Origin: Manduca sexta
Taxonomy: Eukaryota; Arthropoda; Insecta; Lepidoptera; Sphingidae
DNA: 64,000 nucleotides
NCBI RefSeq assembly: GCF_014839805.1
Contig: NC_051121.1
Span: 2,959,116-3,023,115 of the forward strand
Direction of reading: 5' to 3'
Both the position numbers and the translations under genes were made by a program. Under the pieces are notes generated by a model that searched no databases, was not told where the DNA came from, and was given only the letters and a program-made list of their open reading frames with translations. Below, in pieces: positions 35,441 through 46,879 of the stretch (positions within the stretch are counted from its first letter, which is position 1; every line of letters starts with the position of its first letter).

Positions 35441-38400
35441 ATGTTTGCCAAACCGTATAAATTAAAATCTAACAACACGTTAAAGAACTCTGAGAAGTAC
35501 GGCCACGTTTTACAACAACATTTTCTTAATGTGTTTCTAACTTGAATTTTGAGTTTTATGGTTTTGATTCTGTAGGAAGCACTTGGTACAAAGGATACAG
35601 AATGAGTTCCCGAGTATCTCGGAAGAGAAGGCGAAGGAGTTGGTGCCCAGTAAGTCGACTTGTAGCTGCATGAAAGTGACGCTGAACTCCGGCGAGGCTG
35701 TGAATGTATACGCGGTGGACGGCGCACCGACGATGATCGAGATGGCGGACTGCATGGTGCCGACCGTCTGCGCGCTGTGGAAGGCACCAGAACTTGCTCC
35801 TGCCATTGTTATACACTCTCCGGTCTTATTCAAGGTATATAGCCAGATCTTAACATGTTTATTTGAATGTTAAACCCTTTGATATTAAAAGGTTATTTTG
35901 CGGTATTGATAAGAATAACGATATGTTTCTGTTTTGTTCATATTTTTGTAAGTCGGATAAATTTTAAGATATTTTTGAAATGTATTTATTGTTTTTTCAT
36001 TTGATATTCAATCAGTTAAATATCCACTGAATCATAATTAGTTGATGACTCATTTCTTTTTTTTCTTTCAGAAATTTTATTCTATGTAGTAACTGTTACC
36101 AATATTTAAATCTGGAATTACTAAATGCAAACAAGTTAGTCTTTAACTTTAACTCTCTATCCTTTCAGATACAAGGTGGAGCTCCTCTCTACCTCCCTGG
36201 TGTGGTGCTCCCTGCCAGTGGCATTGGCTTCCCCCTCTTCCAACGAGGGTCTATAGTGTCCGTGCACACCAGTGACAACTCTGCTGCTGCAGTAGTGGGA
36301 CGAGTCACTATGTCCAGTGCTGACATGCTTCTCAGGGCAGCGTGGGTATTACAGATCATAATAATGTTATTTCTATATACTTTTTCAATAGTGTATAGGG
36401 TATGTATCAATCTTTGGGAATTGGTATTATATTAATGCTATGACAATATTGTTTAAGAGCTATTTCGAAATTATAAAAAAAGTAGTGAGATTTTTAATTA
36501 AAAAAAAAGTAGCCTCTGTTACCATAATATTATACCAAATCATATACACCATTCTTAAAATTGTTTTAATGAATGTTTGGAATAGATAAGTTTCTGCTGT
36601 AGTTGTGGTATCCTATCAAAACCTAACAAGCACACATGTCTTACATGATATTGCTTTTGTCTAACATTTCCAGTGGTGTCTGTCTTGATACACTTCATGT
36701 GTTTGGAGATCAGCTGTGCAAAGATCCAAAGTTTTCCAAAATTGAGAGACCAAAGTTGGGACCACCATCATATGCCAGCGGGGAGATATCTCTCAGCCTT
36801 GTCAGTGCTGTTGAAAAGGTATGATATATGTACAAGTCTTAATACATCTTATTTTACTTCATTGGAAATGGTACAATTTCTTGCTAATCAATAATTTACT
36901 CAATAAATGGTCACACGCTATTAGTAAATATTATTTGCGATTGTTATGAGAAGCACAAGACTGCAATAAAATCTATTTATAAGAGCAAAATTAATGTATC
37001 ATATACATTAATAATATCAGCCCTGTATTATATACTTGCCCACTGCTGAGCACGGGCCTCCTCTACTACTGAGAGGCCTTAGCCCACCATGTTGGCCTAG
37101 TGCGGATTGTTAGACTTCACACACCTTCGAAATTCCTATAGAGAACTTCTCAGATGTGCAGGTTTCCTCACGATGTTTTCCTTCACTGTTAAAGCGATCA
37201 ACAATACACAAAGAATACACACATGATTTTAGAAAATTCAGAGGTGTGCCCTTGGTATTTAAACCTGTAGAGATTCGTCTTGTCAGTCCGTTCCACACCC
37301 AACTAGGTTATCGCCGCTGCATATACTAATGTATAAGCAAAAAACATTAACATTAATATGTTACATATTGTTGACAATCTGCTTTTCTATTGATAAGTAT
37401 GTGTACACTTTAATATCAGGTGATTTTCAAAGCATATCGGATTTTAAAAATATTATCTTTAACATATTAAGTTCATTATAATTAAACACATATATCCACT
37501 ACTACCTTTTATTCCTGAAGAGGTAGACAGAAACATAACTAGTGTACCCACATTTTGCTAAGTTAATTCTATCCTAGGAAGCCAGTCTATTGTTTAATTG
37601 AGTATTAAATAAAAATTGTATTTCCAGATGAGCATCCAACCAACAGTGAAGGAAGAATGGCCGTCACTAGGCAAGCAATCGCAGCCCCCACCACAGGTGC
37701 CAAATGAACCACAACTCATTACCGAGGTAGATGCACCAAACACAGATGAGGCGTCCAATGATGTTGACATGGAGGATAGTGTCCTTGCAGGTAATACACT
37801 AAGTAATAACAAGGTAATTAGAAATCAATATACACACAAATATTCTGAACAAGCTAGTCAGCTATGCAGAAGATATTATAAAACACAGGTGCATCTTTAA
37901 TACACAGGTGCATATGGCACTCTATGTTTCTTCACTGTGATAGTCCAATGAGACGGCAATTCGACTACTTGACCAAAAAAAGATCAGGCACAGGATTAAC
38001 TGCTTTACATGCTTTTAGGCATGAGGGCATATCACCGTCAACTTCCTCAATATGAGCTGCGTCTGAGTAATTTTCATGAAAAAGCCGTAACCATTTTTTG
38101 CCGAGATTCGAACCCTTCATTCCATTCTGGGACTTCATGGCGGTAGACATATCATGTAGGCAATACAAGTTCGCCACCGAGGCAGTCACCGGGAGACCTA
38201 CCCCTTAGTTAACACCCATGTAACAATATTACCTATACAATAGCTTAATCAAAACAAATATCCATTATTCAAGATGAATCTCAGACGGAGCTAGACATCC
38301 CCACAGACATGGATGGATTGTTGAAGTGGTGCCTGCTCTCGTTCATTAAGCTGGAGGGCAAGAGTATTGAACTACCACTCAAAACCAACTTATTCTACAA

Positions 38401-41400
38401 GTGAGTAATTTTTTTATCTAGACTGATAAAAGGTAATTTTCACTACGTCTTTTACCTTTCGCATGTAGAGAAGGAAGTGGCTCATTTTATTAAGTGATCT
38501 CCATAGCCAGTACACACCATAATATTATTACAGAAGAATCGAAAATGCGCTTCAATGCTTATAGGAAAAATAATGGGGAAGTCAAGGCGGGTTATTGTTT
38601 CTTTGATAGTCTTACTTGCTGTACTAAATGCAATAAACAACTGTCTCTTTTTGTTTCGTTGGTTTCCTGTGAGTTCATGGTAATACACCAATCGAGCAGG
38701 CTCATTCATTCACATTCATAACCCCTCAACTTTATAAAGTTTAATATTAACAAACTTCTAAAAATTATATGTTATTTCAGGAACCATTTGATGCCATTAT
38801 GCCCTTCTGACCAAACACTGGACGTTAAGAAATCATCATACAAGAAAATGGGTAAATTTTTGGAGGCAATGCAGGAGGTAATGCAATTTATTATAATCGT
38901 TTCACAGATTATTAAGTAACTGAATAAAATTACTGTTCATTGATTTATTTTACTATTTAGAAATGACTAAGACTTTGTTACTTGAACAAACAGAAAACTA
39001 ATTAACAATAAGTAATAATATTCACGTTGAATTCAAAATAAGCGAGCTAGCCATCCTTGCTTTTTGTTTTATACTCGCACGGTTACCAAACCGTGTTCGC
39101 AGTACATGCGTATTCTTGTTTACTATACATGTTATGTGCTTCAAATACAACAGGTGCACATCTCAGAGGCTATGGTACAAAATACAATTTCAATATAAGA
39201 TTAAGAGATTACTTTCCCTTGTTTATATTTTTCCTAATTTGTAATAAAAACTGAACGTCCCAGGAAGCGTTACTAGAAGTGCGTGAGATCGAGCGCGGCG
39301 TGTCGGCAGTGGTGGCGCTGAACCTCGCCGCGCCCGCCGTCCGCCAGCACCGCGTGCCGCCGCTCCTGCGGGACCTGCTGCTCGACAGGAGGAAGGAGCC
39401 CGCGCCGCACGACACGGACTACGAGCCGCCCGTCGTGCGCGAGCTCTTCTGTCTCACCGCCGCGCTTGTAGACCTGTTCGCACCGCTCAAGTTAGTACAT
39501 TGCAATATTATTCCTAATTAGTATTGATATAAAATATATAGACAGAAATTTATTGTGAAGGCATCGGTATTGAACAATCGAGGCTAGATACGAAGAATAA
39601 AATTATTAGATTAGTCTATACTTCATCCGATAAAACGAAAGCGCAAGCTTAAACCATCATGGTAAATGGACTATTAATATTTTGTAAAGAACCTCAGTCC
39701 GAATACTTCACATACTCACATCGCATTCAACCAATATTCAGTTTGCTTGCACACCTATTACTTATACCTTAGCTCTTTCTCTTTCTAGTGGTTATTATGT
39801 ATTCAAACTGTAGCTGCCTCAAAAGAGAATACGAACATTACAAATCGCGTATATTACAGGAAAGGCACAGCACTGACCTCGTCAGAAATCCGGAGCACGG
39901 TGACGGAATACGTGAAGGCGCACAACCTGAACTGTACTCGAACAAAAGGCGCAGTCGTACTCGACCCGCTGCTCGCTAAGATCGTCGGCAAACAAGAACA
40001 GGTTCTATAAAATAATAAGCATTTGAAAGAGACAGAGAATGATAAAAAAAATGGTAATATCAGCGGAGTAGCCAAAAACTTATCTTCCCTGAACCCCTGT
40101 TCGTTTTCTAACAGGCAGATAAAATTCAATAGGCATTTCGTACATTGACAGCGAGACTATTAAATTCCCTTACATAATAAAAAAGTATCATGTTTTTATT
40201 AAACACAAATAAATAAAAAAATATTTGGACATTTATTTTGAGGGTACATTTAAATTTCAATAAATTTACTCAACAACGCCATCTATGCATATCACCCAGA
40301 ACTAACACTGGCCTACTCACAGGAGAGCGTGAAGTGGGACGAGCTGATGACGTGCGTGCAGAACAAGATGACGGCGAGCACTGAGATGCGGTTCGCGGAC
40401 GGCAGCGTCAAGCTCACCAAGGCCAAACTCGAGCCCATCAAAATGCAGGTCGTCAACCGGAGTGGAAACAAGAAGGTACTGTTGCTTGGGGCATTACCAA
40501 ACTTTCACTTCAAAGTTTGTTGCCACGTTGTCTTCACATCACGTCACCTGATGCAAAGCGATACAACCGCCCATAAACAGTAGAAACACCATCCAACACC
40601 TTGAATTACAAAGATTGTTTGGTATTCCACTCCACTCGCCATCCTGACACATGACGTATTAAGTTTTATTATGTCCAGTAGTTACACTAGCCACAATGTC
40701 CTTCAATCCGGAACACAACAGTGTGTAGTCACTGTTGTGTAATTAGCAGCTTGGCAGCAGAAATAGACATTGCGGTAGTACCTACCCGGGCGCACTATCA
40801 CATATGGGCGACCTACCACTAATAAAAGTAATCAGATCTGCAACACTGACGTTGTTCTTACGCAATTGGCCTAATATTAAACATACCGAAAGGTTTGGTT
40901 CATGCAATAAAATTAAGTGAAATGATTTTCTCACATGTGAAAAAGTGGATCCCTCTGTGCTTTAGAGTGGTATAAGATGAGGTGGAATATTTCATAATAT
41001 CATATCAGTTGCAGAGTCTATAAATATCATGGAAACATCACTATATGTATAGTGATACTTAGAAACGCACATTTATTTTTACTAAAAGTTGTGGTCTTGA
41101 AGCTGTCGCGCACTGCGAATGTAATGTTAGAAAAAAAGTGTGCGCATTGCGATTGTGGATATTGAAAAAAGTAACTAACTAAACTAGTTTAAATTGAAAT
41201 AATTGAAATGTGGATATTGAAAAAAGTAACTAACTAAACTAGTTTAAATTGAAAACATTTCATTTTTTCAACATACTTAAATGTTCATCTTTTATGAAAC
41301 TAGATCTAAAATTATGGGACCCATATTTGAAATGATGTGAATTGCGTTATTAATTTCAACGAATTCTTAACGATAATCAAAAAAGTTGAACAGAATAAAA

Positions 41401-42824
41401 TAGATGTTTGTTTTTCTCGCAGGTGACACTAGTTTCAAATCTGGAGTCGTTCGGGTTCAGCCTGCCGGGGCTGAGCCGCGCGTGCCAGCAGGCGGCGGCG
41501 GCGTCCTGCGGCGTCACACGCTCGCCCGGCGCCAGTGCCGACCAGCTCATGCTGCAGGGAGATCAGGTATGCTATTATCATACATCTGTACTTGATAACC
41601 CATACTACCAAAGGTGGCGTAGCTGTATTGCGCGCGCGGTAGGACACCGCTCAGTGGTCCCAGGTTCAAATCCCGGATCGATAAGTGATTGAGCGTTTTT
41701 ACCTGCTCAATATCAGCCTGGAGTCTGAAATTAGTGCCAGATATGGCAATAGGATCGCCCACTATCACATGGGAATGCACTCGTCGAAAGTAAGTGCACT
41801 CTTGTGCCTTTGTCTATTCCTTCAGGGATTAAAGGCTTAATATGTGTATACAAGACATTTGAGCACTACTCATTGTAACAAAGACGACTGTATAAGGAGC
41901 CATTGTGATTTTGTTATCAATTATGATATATGGCACATTTGCTTTGAGTCAACTGTTGTGATGTCACTTATGACAGAAGTAAAAGTGCGTTACAAAAAAA
42001 TCTTAGCTGTCTTATTTTATGTAGGCTAAATCCTCAGAAAGACTTTTAGATCATTTCCTTTCCTCAATAACGCCTGTCACAATTTCTGTAGCATTGAGTG
42101 CTCATGAATAGATGTTGTTGGACCCACCATCCACCATCAAAACACCAACATGCTTGCGCACTAAATTGTATAAAATGATTTCACCAGTTTATTCCACTGA
42201 TAATACAAAATTGTAGGTAACTTGTATATTGAATAGCAATATAAAACACAACTAGGACTCAAAACCTACAGGTTTGGAACTTACACACAGCAAAACATTC
42301 CTAAAGGCATAGAGGTATTAAGTAGATCATTAATGGTTCACCAAGTCTTATTTAATTTACAGCGGGAAGATAGTTTGACAAAATTTTATGTCCCGTAATA
42401 AATGTATAGGTTAAATATGTCTACCACACAAAGTAAGCCAATGTTTTTACCATATCCTCAAAATCTTAACATTTCCAGTCAATATAATTATGACAGAATA
42501 ATAAATGATATTTGCTATATTTTGTTTGTCAATGAAGTGCAAAATATACTTGTTATTAGATACAATAAACTATAATATATTCATGGGGTAAGGGGGAGGG
42601 AGGGGGCGTCAATAACGAAATCTTTCTCCTTCCCATCTTTATCAGCCTTACATTATCACATAGAGAACATATACTCATATCAATATTTTATTAATTTCAT
42701 TTAATAAATTAATTCAATTTGTTAATTTCAGACTCATTTCGTAGCAAAGTTACTTATAGAAAAATATGGACTACCCAAGAAATTCGTTGAAGGCGCAGAT
42801 AAAGCCCTCAAAAAGAAGAAATAA
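35441..42824 (+). CDS. eIF2D: eIF2D (ligatin), translation initiation/recycling factor, 12 exons
   Basis: Cytosolic factor that binds the 40S ribosome, delivers tRNA to the P site independently of eIF2-GTP, and promotes 40S recycling and reinitiation. Coding exons: 35441-35496, 35576-35834, 36169-36341, 36674-36818, 37628-37790, 38274-38400, 38781-38877, 39264-39490, 39860-40001, 40323-40475, 41423-41566, 42732-42824. All introns are GT-AG and phases join without a break, giving 592 codons against 584 in human. The N-terminus MFAKPYKLKS is typical of the family. Residues 20-180 form the MCT1-like/PUA region, about 265-340 a winged-helix segment with KKSSYKKMGKFL, about 385-465 the SWIB-like part, and 490-575 the SUI1/eIF1-like domain. 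The protein ends with a Lys-rich tail. Introns hold three SINEs. The start has A at -3. The exon model is from conservation and splice sites; the 5' UTR is not defined. Confidence 0.95.
37007..37319 (-). mobile_element. SINE (common Lepidoptera family) in eIF2D intron 4
   Basis: Minus-strand tRNA-like head starting near 37319 with GCGGCGATAACCTAGTTGGG, then a degraded B box. The body includes GTGAGGAAACCTGCACATC and AGTAGAGGAGGCCCGTGCTC, the long conserved body of a widespread Lepidoptera SINE. Flanking CATATAC (37000-37006 and 37320-37326) looks like an imperfect target duplication. Confidence 0.85.
37980..38189 (-). mobile_element. SINE relic in eIF2D intron 5
   Basis: Minus-strand head GACTGCCTCGGTGGCGAAC with B box GGGTTCGAATC (near 38105-38115). 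Same family as 33440-33684 but more diverged in the body. Confidence 0.75.
41154..41255 (+). repeat. 55-bp tandem duplication in eIF2D intron 10
   Basis: TGTGGATATTGAAAAAAGTA plus the following AACTAACTAAACTAGTTT segment occurs twice, starting at 41154 and 41209, identical over about 45 bp. Confidence 0.95.
41608..41840 (+). mobile_element. SINE in eIF2D intron 11
   Basis: Plus-strand member of the 33440-33684 family: GGTGGCGTAGCTGTATTG head, B box GGTTCAAATCC (41663-41673), body with CAATATCAGCCTGGAGTCTG. Begins 40 nt after exon 11. Confidence 0.82.
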
Positions 42825-42992
42825 GCACTTGTAGACATAGAACCTTCTATTGATGAATAACAAGCATTGCTAAAAGTGATGAAGTACAGCAATAACTTGT
42901 AAAGAACAAGTGCATGAAATGCAAATGGAATATTCTAGAAACTGTCTAGCAGTGATAAATCTGTGAAGTGATAACTAAGTGAGTGTGAATTA

Positions 42993-42998
42993 AATAAA
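42993..42998 (+). terminator. Poly(A) signal of eIF2D
   Basis: AATAAA 169 nt after the eIF2D stop, followed by a GT/T-rich stretch (43008-43025). Good position for 3' end formation. Confidence 0.75.
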
Positions 42999-43015
42999 AC
43001 TCTTCTGAGGTTTTT

Positions 43016-44631
43016 ATATTTATTTTGAGCTTATTAATTATCCCTACACATAGTTTTAAGCAAAAAATGAATGCCTCTAAACATGTACACACTAATGTAT
43101 GGCAACTCACAATCAATAGAAATCACAAATCAACTTACATCTATATATATAGTATATACCATGCAACTCAAATTCCATGATAGCTGTCACTTGTCACTGT
43201 CAGGCTGATGTTTTATTTAGCAACCTGTATATAACTTTATTCTGACACACAAATATTCAAAATATGTTACATGACCATGTGATTAATTTCCAGAATATAT
43301 ATAATAAGTCAATTGTTCTTCAATTAATGACTATGAATATCTTATTTATTCAACAACACAGGACGAGTACTAATGTAAAATTTTGTCACAAAATAAAAAT
43401 GGTAGAAAAATACTTTATGTACTATACACTTCATTCTTATATTAGAACACATAGTCACTACTCTGATTTTGACAAAATCAATTTTTTTTTTTGTAATCTT
43501 ACATCTAACAATATTACTCCTCCTATTACAGTGTACATTCTTTGCAATCTCAACTATTATCTCATTTGAATTGCATAGTATTTCTGCTACATCATGGAAG
43601 ACAGATAGACTAATATGTTGAACTACAAACATTTACAGACCAATGTATCTTGTAGTTAACTCAGTATCTAGGTTCTAGATAAAATACTTAAGTATAGTGC
43701 CTAGGGCCATTTGATTTGTCATACATAAAAAAATGAATGCCATAATACTATGTAATAAAAAATAATTCATTTATATAATTTGATCCAATATACAAATAAT
43801 TTGTTTTTATTCTAATACTACTATTCTAATGTTAGGGTGGGTTGATGTCCGTATTCATTTTATGTACAAAAAAAAATAAGTAATATATAATGAAGTCCAC
43901 AACACTGGAGAGACTGAACCATACTATGTATCTTATATATAATCAATGCTAATTTATGTATTTAAGTAAAATGTGACAAGATATGAGCTAAGTCTTTCAA
44001 TCAATTTGCCATTACTCAAAATAAAATGTAACATTTCCGAGTTCCCATAACTTTTTAATTACTGAAACAATCTGAAAAGGGATTTACTAGACTTCAGTCT
44101 TCTTGCAATTATATTGTAGGACATGTACCAAATTCGAATATATTTACATTATATACTGCATTTTCATTACCAAAGTCCTAATTCTGGTTAAATATGTTAT
44201 TAGTGATGTGGACTTCACAGATAAGTTCCAATTATTATGAGGAACTGAATGGAAGCTAAGCATTGTATAAACTAAACTAGTCTAGTATAAAACCACAACC
44301 TTTTATAATAAATGATTACAACATAATGTACTAAACTGTAAAGTGGGTATAAGCAGTTACTTATTATATAGAGATAACAAAATGTCTTGAATTCAATAAA
44401 AACCTTCTATAATTGATATAAAATAGCTGAAATTGTAAAATACTTGTGTAAATAAAATACTTGTTTGTGTGAATAACTACAAAAGATATTGTAATGTCAA
44501 TAAGTTAAACACAACCTCACTTATGTAATTTACGAGATTAGGTGAAGAAGTTTTCTCTGATAATTACTTGTGTTGATATTGTAATGTAATGAATATGAGT
44601 TACATGAACATTACAGGCAATTGCACCACTG
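43016..44631. other. Convergent intergenic region between eIF2D and the NEK2-like gene
   Basis: AT-rich, several AATAAA-like hexamers on both strands, no coding signal. The two genes converge here, so it probably holds both 3' ends and possibly overlapping 3' UTRs. Confidence 0.55.
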
Positions 44632-44637
44632 TTTATT
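44632..44637 (-). terminator. Probable poly(A) signal of the NEK2-like gene
   Basis: AATAAA on the minus strand about 160 nt after the stop at 44797. Confidence 0.55.
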
Positions 44638-44796
44638 ACTTTTCTTATGTATTCTAACTTAATTTTCTATAAAATATTGCAAACTTTATCATTAAGAATG
44701 GAGATCACATTCATAGCTTAAAATCTAATTAATAAAACACTCACAATAAACTTTTAAGTAGTCTGTCTACAACAATGGTAGAGAAGTTAGACAGTT

Positions 44797-46746
44797 TCAG
44801 TTCCTAGATGCCCTAAATTTGAATGGTGTTTTAAAGTTGAGCAAAGATTTCCGAGCCTTGCCCTTCTTGTCAGGGGGTGCAGTGGGGGTCTGTGCCAGCC
44901 TCATGCTGGCCCTAGTCCTGTCAGACACACTGCCCTCACTTACCTTGCTGTAGTCTACACTCCACTCACTCCTGGACATCACTGAATATCTCGAAGAGTT
45001 TGTGCACTGAGAACTTATGCTGGACTTTGAAGGTGTCTTCCTGATGCTGTTAGTGATGTCCCCAAATATGCTCTTAGTTATCTTGGCTTGCTTGGAGGGA
45101 GACGAGTGGCTCCAGCCCCTTGCTGATCTTTTCTCAGTGGCGAGTTTCTCTAAGTTTAAGTACTTGAACTTTGCAATATCTTTAGCCACATTATGCTGCT
45201 CCTGTTGATGTTTGTTGCTCACATTTAGGTTGTCCAGCTCATAGAAAGTGAGTGTGACACTCTCATCACTCTCCACAAAGGGGTTTGAAGATGTAAAATG
45301 CACTTTCTTGGTGGATACGTCAGGGAAGATGTTGCGGCGCGGCATGTTCTCCTGGGTGAATTTGGCAGCTGTTATAATCATGCTGCCGTCGCCAGCGTCG
45401 GCTGAGAGGGAGCTATCCAAGTCCTCATACCCGTAGCTCTTCCTCCTGCCCCGGGAGCGCACAGAGGAGGCGCGGCGGTGCCGGCGGCGCGGCGCACACT
45501 CCCGCCGCTCGTCCTGAGCTTGTGTTATCATTTGGGGCAGTGTAATGCCATTGCTGTGCTCGCTGGACACAAACTCTTGTGAGTCATTTATTGGGATTAT
45601 CTTTGTGCTTGGACTGTTGACTATCTCCTTGGCTATGAGGTCCCTTTCTCTCTTGTTGAGCGACTCTTCGCGCTGTCGCAGCGCTATAAGGCGAGACATC
45701 CACTGCTGACTCAAAGTGTCCTCCGAAACCCTTTGTGGGCAGTTGTATTGATCCACAACATCAGTGTAGGGCTTTCTGCAGCGAGGAACATAGCCAGGCA
45801 ACTCCAGAGCTAGGGCAGCTAGAGTTGGAGACAGAGATCCATTACTTGTGGGTGAATCTGCATACTGGATGCTCGCTGGTTTCCTAGGACTAATGTTGCA
45901 GTAAATAGGACTCTCCACTACATTAAATATAGTCCTGGGTAATGGTTCTACAGTTCTGCAGAGATCAACAACCTTTTCAGAGTCACATTTGTTAACTTCA
46001 GAGGTTGTGTGAGTGTATTCCGCTGGTAAAAGTATTTCACTCAAACATTTGGGCCCCAACTGTGTCTCTAAGTTGGCCAGCACGGTAGGATGGTACAACA
46101 CGACGTCGGGACGCAGGCCAGACTCTCTGTTGTCCGTGAGGAAGCTGATGACATCTCTGAGATCGTCACTGTAGCAGAATTCTTTTATCTTGTCGTCGCT
46201 GAGGCCGGGCCGATAACAAACGGTGTGCGCCACGTCTCCGAGCTGCCGCATTAGATCCGGCGACTTGGGCCCCCGTGTCAGCTCGAAACAGTTGACGCGT
46301 ACCTCGCCCGAGTCGCTTACAAAGATAGACGCCGTCGAGATACATTTCTGCAGTACGCGCACGCTGACGGGCTCCAGCGCCTTGCACACGCGTGCCAGCT
46401 CGAGCAGCAGGTGCCAGATGAACCCTTCCGCGATGTGTTTGTCGGCGGCCTTGCATTCCTTGATCAATTCCTCCACACTGCGCCACGAATTGTATTCAAG
46501 GACAAAGTACAATGTCTTGGACGGCGCGTGAAGTATGGTGTCGTAGTAACGTAGTAAATTGCTCGATATCACTGTGCTTATTGTTTTCACTTCGTCTACG
46601 ACGTTTTGTATTTGTTCTTCGGAATACGCGGAGCAGTCGTACGCCTTCCATGCGAAAATGTTGCTGGTGACCTTGTGTCTTACTTTATAGAACGTACCGC
46701 CGCAGAAAACATCTATAACTTGATAATCCTTTAATTTTTCCGACAT
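44797..46746 (-). CDS. NEK2-like pseudokinase, single exon, 649 aa
   Basis: Resembles the NEK2 protein kinase, a centrosome and mitotic regulator, but appears catalytically dead. Residues 8-90 align with a NEK N-lobe: glycine-loop remnant CGGTFYKV (15-22), lysine in FAWK (K34), helix-C glutamate (E52), then LLRYYD and TLYFVLEY, which are NEK-like. The catalytic-loop HRD is absent (VLQKCIS, 131-137), DFG is replaced by NCFEL (152-156), and about 45 residues of the activation segment and C-lobe are missing. The end of the lobe is still recognisable (YSDDLRDVI and LRPDVVLYHP, 192-220). A short charged coiled-coil candidate (LRQREESLNKRERDL) and a basic, Ser-rich tail ending KTPFKFRASRN follow. 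No intron interrupts it, so a retrogene origin or intron loss is possible. Kinase-fold homology is well supported; the NEK2 assignment is moderate and the function unknown. Confidence 0.82.
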   Translation of the reverse strand: MSEKLKDYQVIDVFCGGTFYKVRHKVTSNIFAWKAYDCSAYSEEQIQNVVDEVKTISTVISSNLLRYYDTILHAPSKTLYFVLEYNSWRSVEELIKECKAADKHIAEGFIWHLLLELARVCKALEPVSVRVLQKCISTASIFVSDSGEVRVNCFELTRGPKSPDLMRQLGDVAHTVCYRPGLSDDKIKEFCYSDDLRDVISFLTDNRESGLRPDVVLYHPTVLANLETQLGPKCLSEILLPAEYTHTTSEVNKCDSEKVVDLCRTVEPLPRTIFNVVESPIYCNISPRKPASIQYADSPTSNGSLSPTLAALALELPGYVPRCRKPYTDVVDQYNCPQRVSEDTLSQQWMSRLIALRQREESLNKRERDLIAKEIVNSPSTKIIPINDSQEFVSSEHSNGITLPQMITQAQDERRECAPRRRHRRASSVRSRGRRKSYGYEDLDSSLSADAGDGSMIITAAKFTQENMPRRNIFPDVSTKKVHFTSSNPFVESDESVTLTFYELDNLNVSNKHQQEQHNVAKDIAKFKYLNLEKLATEKRSARGWSHSSPSKQAKITKSIFGDITNSIRKTPSKSSISSQCTNSSRYSVMSRSEWSVDYSKVSEGSVSDRTRASMRLAQTPTAPPDKKGKARKSLLNFKTPFKFRASRN

Positions 46747-46879
46747 AGTTGCGGTTTTTATGTGATTTTTCGCAGAATTTCACATTTTGTAACCGAAACA
46801 AAGCCGATGAAATTTTAAATCTGGACGACGGTTACGAAAATAAGGTTGTGCGAAGCGTCGCCTTTCTCGATAAATGTCA

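Noticed and set aside
46166..46531. Open frames overlapping the NEK2-like gene
   Set aside because: Shadows in other frames of the real 649-codon frame.
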